From the NCBI RefSeq assembly GCF_037975245.1, contig NC_092578.1, forward strand, positions 806,001-870,000: 64,000 nucleotides of DNA, read 5' to 3'. Each line of letters begins with the position of its first letter. Position 1 is the first letter of the stretch. The position numbers and the translations under genes were made by a program. The stretch is from Apostichopus japonicus (taxonomy: Eukaryota; Echinodermata; Holothuroidea; Aspidochirotida; Stichopodidae). The notes beneath the pieces were generated by a model, which worked only from the letters and a program-made list of their open reading frames with translations, had not been told where the DNA came from and did no database searches. This document shows positions 37,919-50,168 of the stretch, piece after piece.

Positions 37919-39494
37919 GTTAGAAGTATTTTGAAGCTGTGGGATTTAAGTTAATTGCATTCTGTATGAGTGCTAGCAAGTGATCTGGAAGTGGTAATAC
38001 CATCACCCCCCCCCCCCCCATAAAAAAGATTAAAAGAAGAAAATGCACTTACATCTTTGTTCCCTCCAAAAAATATGCAAGGAAACTGGTGTGCAAACTG
38101 AACCATATTTTCTGTTATATTTAAAATTGTATGTAGTCTTGTGGTGAATTAGTGCTACACAAAAGCCACATTTGATTATGGGGCATATCTTTTACTTTGT
38201 TTGCTACTATTTTCTCCTCATAGATGCACTAACTTAATATGTGTGTAAATAATGTGTATAATTCTATTGAAAGTCTTTTGAAGGTTGTAAATAGGGTTAG
38301 GACTTAATGTTACAGGTTGTGTTTTTGCAAAATTTCTCTTGTCATCAAAACAGAAATGTTGTCTGTTTGTATGTCAATACAGATGTAATGATGTTGTTGT
38401 GATAATTAGTTTATATTAGTGTTATATTGATAGTGTGCAAGTATCATGTGTGCTTTCCTCTTTATTGCAATCATAGCTGACTCCAGATATGTTATCATTT
38501 ATAATGGGATGCTGCATGAAACTAGCCAATCATGTCGTCTGTAAGTGTCATCACATAACCTAGAATGATTTATATAGCATGTGATTGGTTGGTACAAAGT
38601 AGAATTCCCAGTTAATAATTCACTTGCTTGCCAGGGACTTAACATATTTCGGATTTCTTAAGTTAGTGAATTAAGAACAGAATGATGTTAAGCAAACTTG
38701 AAGGGTTACAAAGTGGGAAGTACAATCTTGGACAAAAATCTCACAGTTTTGTCTTGTAACTTTCACCTATTTTTATCATCAACAAGGGTTACACAGAACT
38801 CTATGCAATATAACTTCACAATTATTATTTGTTCCCTCCGTATTAAATGTACACTAGTGTTGTATATACTGTTTCAATGAGCTTATTAAATTGATCAACA
38901 AATATATCTTGTTTTGACTCTGTATTTCTTTTCCTTCTCCACCTGTTCCTAGAGTCCCCCGTCTCAAAATAGGATACAAAATCAAGCATTTGCAAACATG
39001 GAAGATATATTTTAATATACCATTACTAATGAATATTTCATATTACCACATATTGTACATATTTACATTATTACTACATGTAATTATGTAAGACCGTTGG
39101 TTGGATTAATCTGCGAGCATTGCACACAAGTTTACTTTGCTACCAAGGCTACTGTGTTGCTGGTTAGTGCTTATCGCTACTTCTGAACTACCTCTTCAAC
39201 TGAAAAGTGTAACAAGGGAGTTGAAGTTTATAACAGACTTATGGTAATATTAAAGCCGAGCATCACATCAGAATGTAACAAATGTTGCATTTTCTACGAG
39301 AAAGGTCACAATCTTGAAAAGTCGAGGCACAGAAGCTGAATATGCAAATAGAACTTCTGTCCCCTAGGCCTGAAGGATGCTTTCTTTTGCCCACATAATG
39401 TTCTGAAATGTCCACTTTTGGTTATCTTGTTGGCTGATGTAAGGATATTTGGACTAACTGTCCCATCTAGGAGGTCGTGCAAGTTTGTCTGATT
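37919..39494. other. Region between two convergent genes
   Basis: AT-rich, with no conserved coding sequence seen. It should hold the 3' UTR of the minus-strand coiled-coil gene. A poly-C run lies near 38006-38019. Confidence 0.4.
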
Positions 39495-42400
39495 TCAGCT
39501 TGTTTGGATTTCTCTTTGTAAATACTCCACCCAATCAGTTAACCTGACATTCTCGGAGAGAGGCTGAAAGATATAAAGAAACAACCAAAATTATTAACCA
39601 GCATCAATGATTACATGTTGACAGAGCTACTGTATGCATATGAAGAGAAATGGTTCATTTCTGGTACATTGTTTGACCTCTCCAATGCTTTGGTTGAAAA
39701 TCTAGAAACCAACAAACTTAAGTTTGCAAATACACTCAGGTCTCAACTACTCAGCATCTGAATGTGAGAAATACTTAATTGAGTGACTGAGAACATGGTG
39801 ATTACAACCTAAACAACAAACAAATATTTTTAACTAAATTGATCATCTCCAATTGACCCAATCCGTTAGAAACTTTGCCACTCAATGTTTTCCCCTCCTA
39901 GCCTCCCCCCTACCCCCCTGCCCCTGTCACATCTGACATGGCAATCTGACAATGGCAAATCATAACTTAGTATAATATAGGAAGGAATGCTGACAGAAAG
40001 AGTGAGGGGATGGGAGACAAGCATGTTACTTAACTTCTTTAATGAGGATGAGGGGGGTGGGTGGTGGGGATGGGAAGGAAATATGTTATATGACCATGGC
40101 TAGTAGTGGTTCCCTTAGTACTCAGCACTCCCTCTGTACTGATTAGATTTTGACTCTCAAGCTGATTTTCCTAGTATGAGAGCTACTACACAATCCATAC
40201 CTTGTATTCATCTAAACTTCTATTTGTTTGCAATCCCTCCAGAGCTGTCAGTTTAACACTGCCTGAGTGTGGGTAACCAGGTTCTATCTTTAAGGTACAA
40301 ATGATTTGGCCTTTTGCTCCCATCATCAGCTTCAGAACACCTTCATCATGAAGATAATCCACAGCATACCTTCAAAAGAGAAGAAGAAGGGGGAAAAAAA
40401 CAGGTTGTTAATTTCTCTTTGTACTATAACTGGGAAAGCTATTAAATGTATTCCCTCTAATACACTGTTATAAGTATGTCCTACTTGATATATACATACT
40501 GCACCTCTCACAAATCAAGGTCATAGACTACTAGTAGAATGTGGTAGTTGATATTTACATACTGAACCTCACAGACAATTATGAGTTTTATCACTAACAG
40601 AATGTGGTACTTAATATCTACACACTAACCCTCACAGACAATTATATCATATACTACTAACAGAATGTGGTACTTAATATATACATACTGAGCCTATCAC
40701 ACAATAATGTCATATACTTCTAACAGAATTGACTACATCATATCTACATACTCGCTCCGTAGTTGGTCTACTTCTTGTATGAGTGGTGCATGGTTGTTCA
40801 ACATCTCTTGGATGGATGTAATTAGGTCGGCTGGATCATTAGCAGCCACAGATCTTGATACCACGTCTGAAATATCAATATCTGGAAGGTCAATCTGCAG
40901 AGAGCAAAGTTCAAATGTCATAACATTGTAACATTAATAGCACTTCAATGTCTCCTGTACACTCGCCTCAGGACTAGAATTAACCCATGACACAAGATGG
41001 TAGTGTGCTGTGGGTGCCTCTACCACTTGCTGTAATACCCGTAAAAATCATGTTACCGCCAGCTTCATCTGCAGTGAACATTTAAAATCAAGTTACCAAC
41101 GGTGCCCTCATATTTATTTCAAACAGGCCTTAAAAAATTGTCCATAACTCCAGCAATATTTTCAAATAGTCAGAGGTTTCTGACTCTGTTGGACTGATAG
41201 CATTATTTTGCATTCAAATTTTATCTGTTAGCTGTTACTAAGTTAATATGTTTACCTCATAACTTTGAAAAAACTACTTTCTTTTATGAATTCAAGAAAT
41301 GTGAAAACAGGTGCATCTCTCCAAGCATTGATGTAGCTACACTGGTCAGAGGCAGTCTACATTAACTGACACTCAGTCTTACCTACACGCACCCAATCAG
41401 AAAATGATTGATTCCTTACGAGTACTTGTAAATTGCCACAACCAGTACTATGTAAGGTTCATCAATAGGGAAAGAGTTAAGACATTTAACAGGATCCAAA
41501 TTATTCCACCAAATTGAAAAATTGTGACCAGCAATTTACTCTCCTGGCCACATTCTTTTAGTAAAGGTTGCTTGATTTTATCTCAATTTTTTTTTAAAGA
41601 GAGATTCCTTGTGACTGGACAGTACACCCGATATGAAGAACTTTGGGGCATGAGTTTAATACTTATCGTTCATACCTCAGCAGCAGACATGGCCCTCCCA
41701 TGAGAGTTTCTGGTCTCAAACTTTAAAGTTAATTTAGCAGAGACTCTTGGATTTTGCAGTGACTTCATTCGTACTATAACAATGTCATCTGTTGAATGGA
41801 GGACCTCAGTTCCAGATAGGTTGACTATTGTTGTTAACATTGTAGAAAGCCTGTGGGTTATATTCAGAGAGAAATGTCTCAATTTAAGTGGTTGTGCATA
41901 AAACATCTAATCTTTTGCCAATCAAGTACATGGACACAAAGCATGTTGACTTATGATGCATTAGTGTCAAGCATACACATGAACATAAAATGAATTATCA
42001 GCAAACACAGTTGTTATTTCAAACAATGTTTATATGAGATAGTTGGGATTCAATTAATACTAATGTTACTTCCAATCGGGCAATGTGCAGACAACTTTAG
42101 TTCAATTAATTGCAATCATTCATTGAACTAATTTGATCATACTAGGTACTAGTGAACTAGCTTTCTAACAGGCAAACTGCTCTTTCGATACTCAATCTGG
42201 CAAAATAAAACTCACCATTCGCTCTTCTCTGTAAATTCTTTGTCTCTCTCCTGCTCTTCTCTTTCCTTCATGGTGACGTAACTTTTCAGTTCTAGGATTG
42301 TGTTCTCCCTTGCACTGCATTCTTCTTTAAGTCTGTCAATCTCTTCTTTCAGACTAGCCATTACTGCTTCGGTTTCTTTCTTGCATGGCTCAATTTTACT

Positions 42401-45400
42401 CAACGTAATTCTCTACACCCGATGATATAGAATGGAAATAAAGCAGTTGTTTGCATGGATTAAAATAAATCTTTAATAATGTAATACCAACATTGATTTT
42501 GCAAAGCAGTTCAAAACATTTCAAGTATTTTAATAAAACTCCACCAATTGAACATTTCTGATTTGTTCTTTGTATGTCATGGATTCTAAACTAGATATGT
42601 GTCTGGGTGGCCACATGTTGTCACATCAAATCTGTCACAACATTTTCCTTATAAATATCTATCACATTTAGCACACCAATACATACACAATGTCTCAATA
42701 ACCAATCCTGTTGCAACATTTTGCATTTTCAATTTTGATGCAATGTTGGCAAAGCGATCCTATCACAACATTTTGCATATGATGCAATTTTTGCGAATCA
42801 AACCTGCACTATAAGTATCATCAAATTATAGCTTTGACAAAACCGTCATAATTTACCTGCTGTTGTAGATGATCTTTGAACTTTTCAGATGGGATGTTCC
42901 TTTCTTCCATTTTACAAATAGCCTGGGAATGTTTTGCCTCTTTCTCCTCCAGTAAGGCCCTCTGAGAATGAAAAGAAAATGGTTCCATTTGCACACAGTG
43001 TTGATAATTCACAGAGAAATACAAGAACTTTATTGCAGTTATATCACACCAGGATATTCTGTTTCTCAGCAGGCTTATCCTCTGTGGAAACCTTGTTGAT
43101 AGTCTGCACAGTTGGTAATTTCAAACCAACCAGGACAACATGTTACCACTCGACACCGTCTAAATATTGATATTTGTACTAATCTCTTAATTATTTTGTG
43201 TCTAGACATGATCACTTAAACTGTTAATGTCGTTATTGGGTTGTAACAATTACAAGCTATGTAATATGTACAGAACTGGTTACTCTCATTTTAAACAAAG
43301 GAATCTTTCAGGATACATTTATTCCTTATTAGTGAGTTACAAATCATTAAGTCCAATACAGAAAAATTTCTGTCCCACAGATTTAATGTAATTTTAAACT
43401 GATCATTCACAAAACATTGAAAAATTTAAGGTAATTTCATATTCCTGGCAGGAACAGAGAGATATCTATGGAAATCTGGCCTTTTCGCTTCAAAATTCAC
43501 TCCTACAAACGGTGATGTTAATGACATACCTTTTCACTAGCTTCGGCCATTTTTGCCTCCAGAGATGTCAGTCTTGTTTTTGTTTCATGATAATCTGTTA
43601 AGATGAAGAATGTATTAACATCATCTGCAGTAACTATGGAAACATGATCATTAAATCATGACATGGTGTCATCAGTTATCTTTAATCAAAATCAGTAACT
43701 TTGTGTCTTACAAGTTAATGCAGTCTGTTGTTTCACTTAAAAAGATTTGTTGGGAGGCACCCCATATACTAAAGGTTCCAAGATAACAGGGACTTCCATA
43801 CTGGTTAGAGGCTCCCACATGTTAGGAGGGTGGGCTATATATTGGAGGCCTGCATAAATTAGAGGTTGCCATGTGGTTTAGTTTCTCACATGCTGAAGGC
43901 ACCCATATGTTGTTGTTATCTTTCAGATATATTCAAACTTAAATGTACACATACAGTAACTCCTTCCATCTTCGTTGAGCGGAGGTTATAACACAGCTCC
44001 ATTATTTCTGATATATTTAATAGCAGGTTAGCCATAAAATGCTACTTACTCATTTGGGCCGATAATATTACGTCTTCCAGCTGGTCTTGTAATTCCTCCA
44101 GCCTGGCATTTACTTGAACCACCTTCTCTTTGGTTTGTTGTAAATCTTGATCTATAAATTATAAAATAAAGTAACAAATTGATCGTAATTTATGAGAATG
44201 CATCAACAGTTTAGTGTTTAGCGAGGCAAGTCACAGTTATTAATATGCATAGTGTACAAAAAGTTCAGTCCCAATATACTGAGCTGCTTAAAGTACATCA
44301 AAAGCTGATACTCACCAACAGTTTCTATGGCGGGCCACTGATCCATTGGCACATGAGACATTAATTCCAACATTTTGTGTTGAGCCATTTCATCGATGAA
44401 ACTTTTCTTTACATCTGGAAATATTCGCTGTCAAAGATATATGTTTCAAATATCTTCAGTCATCATATCAAATTTTACATACTCTGCATATGATCATGAT
44501 CCACATAGAAAGAATACAGTGCACAAGACATTAAAGTTACTGTGTGCATGCATCAATGTGGATTAGGTGAAGGTGATGATGCTGATTCTAACCTATTCAA
44601 TTAATTTCATTAACAACAATTTACATTCACCTTGAAATTGACAATTTGAAAGCCAAGGGAAAGAAAAGGTTTTGCTTCCTAGTGGTAGTATGACATCACA
44701 CAAAGACAATTGGAAGGCCACCGACCCAACTTTTAAACCATATCTCCAACATAGAGTAAGAACCAATGTTACATTTTGCAGGATTTATTCACTAGAAGCA
44801 TCTCTTGGTGATGTAAGGTAAAGAGACGAACAACTACAGTTGGGTTTGCTTCTCCTTAAATGATTTATACTACAATCTCGGAATTAGCAATTATGACGTA
44901 AATTGCAAAAATGTTGCTTTAATAGAGCAACATTCTTTTTTGTGTGAAGAAAATAAATCTTGAATGCTACAGAAATGATACAGCTGGTAATTTCTGTCTC
45001 ATTGTCTTAGACAAATAAATTATACATGTCAGATTTCAGACATACCACGAACTGACATCTCAGTTTGAGCAAGTCAGAATGACTTCCACTTAGAATACTA
45101 ACATTTGAAGGTGTCCAAAATGAACCAACTTTATCTATATAGCAAACTTGATGCCACATCAGAAAAAAAACACCCAACTAACCTGAAGGAGAACCAAGTT
45201 TCCAACAGTCTTTCGTGACAGTTTACATGGACATCACATAAAGGAGAAGTGGGCTGGGGAGGAGGAATTTTGTGTCTAGGAATTCCAAGGAGGAATTTTG
45301 TGTCTACTCTAGGAATTCCAAAGAGGTTAGGAACAAGTGATCTAAGGTAACAGTATGCCATATATTATTATAATTTACCTGCAGTTCATATTTCTTCAAT

Positions 45401-45480
45401 TTAATTTGCTTCAATTCATCAGGTGTCAGTAAATTCATCCAGGTACTGAATAATCCTTCATACTCATGAAAGTCTTCCAT
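39495..45480 (-). CDS. Coiled-coil protein with RWD-like C-terminal domain, about 412 aa
   Basis: Exons, in order of translation: 45480-45379, 44427-44316, 44151-44050, 43594-43530, 42961-42857, 42412-42216, 41850-41676, 40894-40752, 40369-40201, 39563-39495. All ten join in phase at GT-AG sites and end at TGA. The ATG at 45480 is the first after an acceptor (TTTGTACAACAG); the frame stays open upstream of that acceptor. The first 70 residues look helical (FSTWMNLLTPDELKQIKLKK). Residues about 75-225 are a charged coiled coil (TKEKVVQVNARLEELQDQLE, SLKEEIDRLKEECSARENTI). The last 80 residues show strand-rich sequence with PGYPHSGSVKLTALEG and end in helices (RLTDWVEYLQREI), resembling an RWD fold with its YPxxxP-type turn. 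Coiled coil plus RWD is the layout of several kinetochore proteins, but I cannot name an orthologue; the RWD call is inference. The gene is convergent with the type I membrane gene. Confidence 0.8.
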
Positions 45481-46225
45481 GGTTGATGTAAATGAGTTTC
45501 TGTTGTACAAATAAGAAAAAAATTCAGTGGCTTTCATAATTGTCATGCATAAACCTTCCGGCCCTGCATTTGTCCAGGCCTACAATAGCTAACTTTCTAT
45601 TCTATCTGCTAATGTGTTTGTCTCTAGGCTAGGTGAAGTCAAAGCAGGATATATCTTGTCGAACAAGAACACCAAAGACACGTATTTGCTGCAAACTGTG
45701 CAACTTATTCAAGTAGCCTGCATCATACACAATATAGCAATGGTCCCATTAACATAGCAATATTGTATTAACGACTTTGCAATTGCTTTTGATGTTTGTC
45801 ATGCATATTTGACCAGGCCAAATCACAATGAAAGCCAACCTGCTAGCCTCATTGTTTTGCACTGTAGTGTGGTATGCACCTAGGTCTAGTATTACTGAAA
45901 TTGAAAGAAATTATAAGCAAGACTAGGCCTATAGTGCAGGCATGTGTCGGTTTGCATTTTGATCAATCATCAGTCTCGTCCAATCTTATTTGCTAACAAA
46001 TAGCATGGACCAGGTATAGGCCTTTAATTGGCTAAACAATGCTAAGCATTGCCCGAACCGACAAATCAGTACTACAGTTAATATGACTATGGGGCTCATA
46101 AGGCCTGTGATCTGTTAATTAACGTAGTCCCTTATACTTATAGGCAATTGGCTAAGCCTACATTTACTACTATATATGTATGTAGTTTGAAGTTAGGCTA
46201 AGCTAGTATTGTAGTAATGTATTGT

Positions 46226-46268
46226 GGCATAACCATAGAAATTGATAATCAATTTCTATGGGCATAAC
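46226..46268. repeat. Perfect 13-bp hairpin flanked by 8-bp direct repeats
   Basis: CCATAGAAATTGA (46233-46245) pairs exactly with TCAATTTCTATGG (46249-46261) across a TAA loop. GGCATAAC occurs at 46226-46233 and at 46261-46268, so the hairpin is bracketed by identical octamers that each overlap the stem by one base. This looks like a minimal inverted-repeat footprint or a tiny foldback insertion. Confidence 0.85.
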
Positions 46269-46703
46269 TCGTTGATTCAAATTAATTACTGCTGGCCTAG
46301 TCAAGCCTATACATGGTCAGTTGAAGTTAAAATATAGGATGATTTGTCATGAGCAACGCCTCATAAGACCGAAATCCTTACTTAGTACTAAGGATATGCA
46401 GGTTACTTCGACTGTCAGGAATCTCGGGTCATGAAAGTTGAAACATTTGAAAAAACCGCTGCAGTGTTATTGTAATGATATAAAGTAAGGAACGCCGAAT
46501 GGGAAAAGAAAATCCTTATAAAACAAGAAAATCCTTATTATGAAAGTAAAGAGCGACACCTATTTTCGCATACGCTTAGTAAAAGCCCCATTGACTTACA
46601 TACTAAAGCAAAGCAGTAATGTGGTCTCCAAGTTTTCACTAGCTAAGGCTACCCTTCACTGGAAAGCTGACGAGTTGCCCATTCTTGGCACCATCAATTT
46701 CCG

Positions 46704-47216
46704 TTAAATGATGATGTAGATTTTTTTGTTATCAGAGCATGAAGTTTTCGTCATTTGTAAACAAACCTCTTCACTCAGTAGTACACAGAATGTCCGTACG
46801 CTGCCCATGGGAGGCCTAAAGGGGTATAACATTGCCTCAATTGACCCAATTTCTGCAGCACATGTACTTCCATTCATGCTCTTCAACATTCAAGCCACAC
46901 AAATAAACCCAGATACTGATTGATCACATATCAAAGCAGATGTTCCCCTACTACTTTTTGGCACGTTTCCTGAAGAAGAACTTTCGGGCGCACTGATGTA
47001 GACTCTAAAAGGAGTATGCCACCCTAAGAAAGAAGAGGACTGCAGATTTGTGTGCACCATCGGTGTCTCCAGTCTATTACTGCGCGGATTAAAACAGTCG
47101 GAAGGATGACCAAATCTACCGCACAATGACAACAACTGAGTATGCACAACTGAATCAATTAACGGCAGGCTCTCTCCGATGATGACCCCCCCCCCCCAAC
47201 ACATGCACACACACAC
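46704..47216 (-). pseudogene. Possible broken coding remnant, unrecognised
   Basis: One minus-strand frame stays open over two consecutive stretches, 47216-46893 and 46889-46707, interrupted by one stop codon at 46890-46892. The local base composition is more GC-rich than the surroundings and the residue composition is protein-like (CGRFGHPSDCFNP, SEEVCLQMTKTSC). I see no family match and cannot exclude chance. A decayed transposon or retrocopy is the most likely alternative. Confidence 0.25.
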
Positions 47217-50168
47217 ACATACACACCAATTTATGATCTACCACCCTTTCTTCTGATTTAAAGTGTTTCCGTACCCAACATGAAAAACAATACCCTGCAT
47301 ATAATAGAATAATAAGAAATTGTAATTAGGATTAAATGTTCTTCAGAACTATTTGTGGTCCAGGTCAGTTATGGTATACAAGTTGGTCTTTCGAAATAGC
47401 TCGTCAAACCGGGGAAATGATATGCATAGACATAATATTAACCGAAAATAAATGATAAAATGTTACTATTTTCTTAATCACAGAACCATGCTCACATGTA
47501 CCCTGTAAACATTGCCAATTCCTTCCCGGTAAAGACCGTTTGACCATGAATAATCTAACTGACAACATGGATCATTGCGACCCGAATTAACATGTTCACG
47601 ACTACTATTTTTCTGACAAACGTCGTGACAATTTTGACAAACCGCAAGTTTTCCCCAACAACCGTTGCGCTGACCCCATAGAAAATCATTTCTAGAGTAG
47701 GTACCCCCCCCCCCCTTACAGAGACGCCCCTGGATACATCTCAACCTTGCGATACTGCTCTACTTGTTTTACTTGCGATGCGGAAGAGAGAAAATGATTA
47801 CTGGTATATGAAACGACTGAATACAACATTCTAAGCCACGCAAAACGACCGACCCATTTTGCAAGAAACCAAAATCTCAGTCAGTACAAGGTGGAATATC
47901 TTCGGTACAAGCCCACCTTTGCGAGTGAACGACCTATACATAGCAGAACAGATACGGCAGCCGTTATCGGATTGTAGGATATTCTTGGACTGTTAAACCA
48001 ATCAATAAACTGTGGTACTTTTGACTTGCTGGAATCATACATCAGCGTTTCATTTTCACATTGGATTATTTAATATTATTGTTCTAACGTTACTACGTTA
48101 GTTAGCCTAGTCTGTCGCTCCTACCTAGCCTAGCTTGGTAGCACTAGGCTTAACCGAGTGAAGGGCTAAGTTTCTTTAATACGATCCTTAGTGTAAGTGT
48201 AGCTTCACTGCATTAGTCAGACTTGTCATACTACTGATGTTAGTTACGTTACATTTACAATTTCATTGTTCGAACAGGCGTGATTTATTTTTTGATAATG
48301 TAACTGCAAATTGCAAGTTTTGCATTTTTGTTGACAACTACGATACATTACACTTACAATACAAGCTTTCAATCCCATCATTGTTTGTTGACTTAATGTT
48401 GTAGTTGTAGCAAAACGTGAGTCTAACTTAGTCATAGTATAGCCTATCCTAGTAGTATTATTGGCTTGTTACATGCTATGTTAGGCCAAGGAATAAATTT
48501 CCTATAATTACAAAATACTACTAATTGACTTTCGTTGAAACTGCATCCCTGTCTGTGGTTGTACCACTACCAGTTATTGAATAAGTTACTCAAATTTATT
48601 TCTAACTTGTACTGTAGGCTAGCTGACTTTGAATTTGTAGGTTAGATTTTAAAAACACACATTGGTAATCATAGGCAAACAATTGCAGCTTTGCAAGAGG
48701 ACATCAGTTATTAAATAAAGCAAACAACTGATTTTTACAGAGTCCAAGTGCATCTTCTTGAACTGGATTTGAATCTAACTGTGCTACCTGAGATATTACT
48801 TGCAGAGGAATTAGTTTCTACTATAGTCCATTTAGAGCAGATGAAACAGTTACATCATTTCCACTGCATCAGTTTCTAAACACTTAACTCAGAGTCAGAA
48901 GCAAGAAAAAAAGTTACTCTCGAACTGGATTTCCAGCACAGGTAAATAATTTTGTCCTTTTTGGACACATTGTGTTGATTATACTTAACTGGGAAACAAC
49001 TATTGGATAAGTTTCAATTTGAAGCCAGTAAGCACTTGTGGAAAAGCAAAAGTGATACTGTAATGTTGTCTCATTAAAACATGGCATTTTAAAGAACTGT
49101 TTAAGAAACACAGAATTTGCTGGATATTCTTATATGTTCACTATTCTACAAAACTTAAAACATACTGTTCTTCCAACAATTTTAATACAAACATTTATTT
49201 AGAGTTTATGTACATAGCATTGTATCTTTCAAAAGTACCATCAAGTAATCTTCCCTTTTCTTAATTACTTATAAAACTTTTTCTTAGTATCATAATACCA
49301 GGGTCCTCATCAGCCAATTTTAACTGGGCTGTGTGCCTGGTTAGATTTTGCTTCTTAGCACCTGGTTTGAAAATTTGGCACCCGGTTTGAAATTCGCATT
49401 TTCAATTGAATCACTGTTCATCAAACTTCGATGCAACAAAGTGGAAGCTGAAACATGGCTAGTGTGAAAATAAAAAATATGCAACTATTTCCAACTATTT
49501 ATGAGTAGGCATAGGCTATGTATATTGACTATGTATAGGATTTTTATACTGTAGCCTTATACTAACAGTTGTGTAAAGTTGTTGCATAATATTTGAACAT
49601 TCATGAAATAGTGCTCGAAAAAATAGTGTGAAATCTTTGCCCCCTACACCGCTGCACCTGGTAGGGATGATATTTGTCTTGGATCTCTGCCCGGTTTCGG
49701 CGGTTTGACAAAAAAGCTGGCTAGCTCCTCGGATAATACTGCAGTAATAAAAGGGAAATTGATTCAAACATTAATGGCAAGGAACACCGCCAATAACTAT
49801 ATGATACTGATTATGATAATTTAGTTTCATTGTTTCTAGCGATCAGCACCATTAACTGTTTCTCTGCTTTGAACATAGTATCAAACAATGTTTATGTTGC
49901 ACACAGGATCATGAAGAGCAGCAATGAAACTGAAAATGTTTCATCTTTCTGTTCCTTAGTGTATAGCAGCTGAGTAGGCCTTACAGTAAAAGATTAATAT
50001 TTGAAGGTTTGTTTAGGTGCTGAAGTCTTCATTTGTGTGACGCTGTCTCTCTTTGTTATTACATGTTCAAGCTTGTTAAATTCTTATTCACTGAATTCTT
50101 AAAAGGACTCAAAATGTTGATAAAACAAAACTTTGTTTTACACAGGTAAAATATAGAAATTGTCCATC

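Larger units (their letters stand above)
45481..50145. other. Head-to-head intergenic region between the coiled-coil gene and PIP4K2
   Basis: This region must hold the 5' ends of two divergent genes, but no non-coding first exon could be fixed. Features seen are a hairpin at 46226-46268, an ORF-bearing patch on the minus strand at 46704-47216, and poly-C runs near 47187-47199 and 47703-47715. The rest is AT-rich with no conserved coding sequence. Confidence 0.4.
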
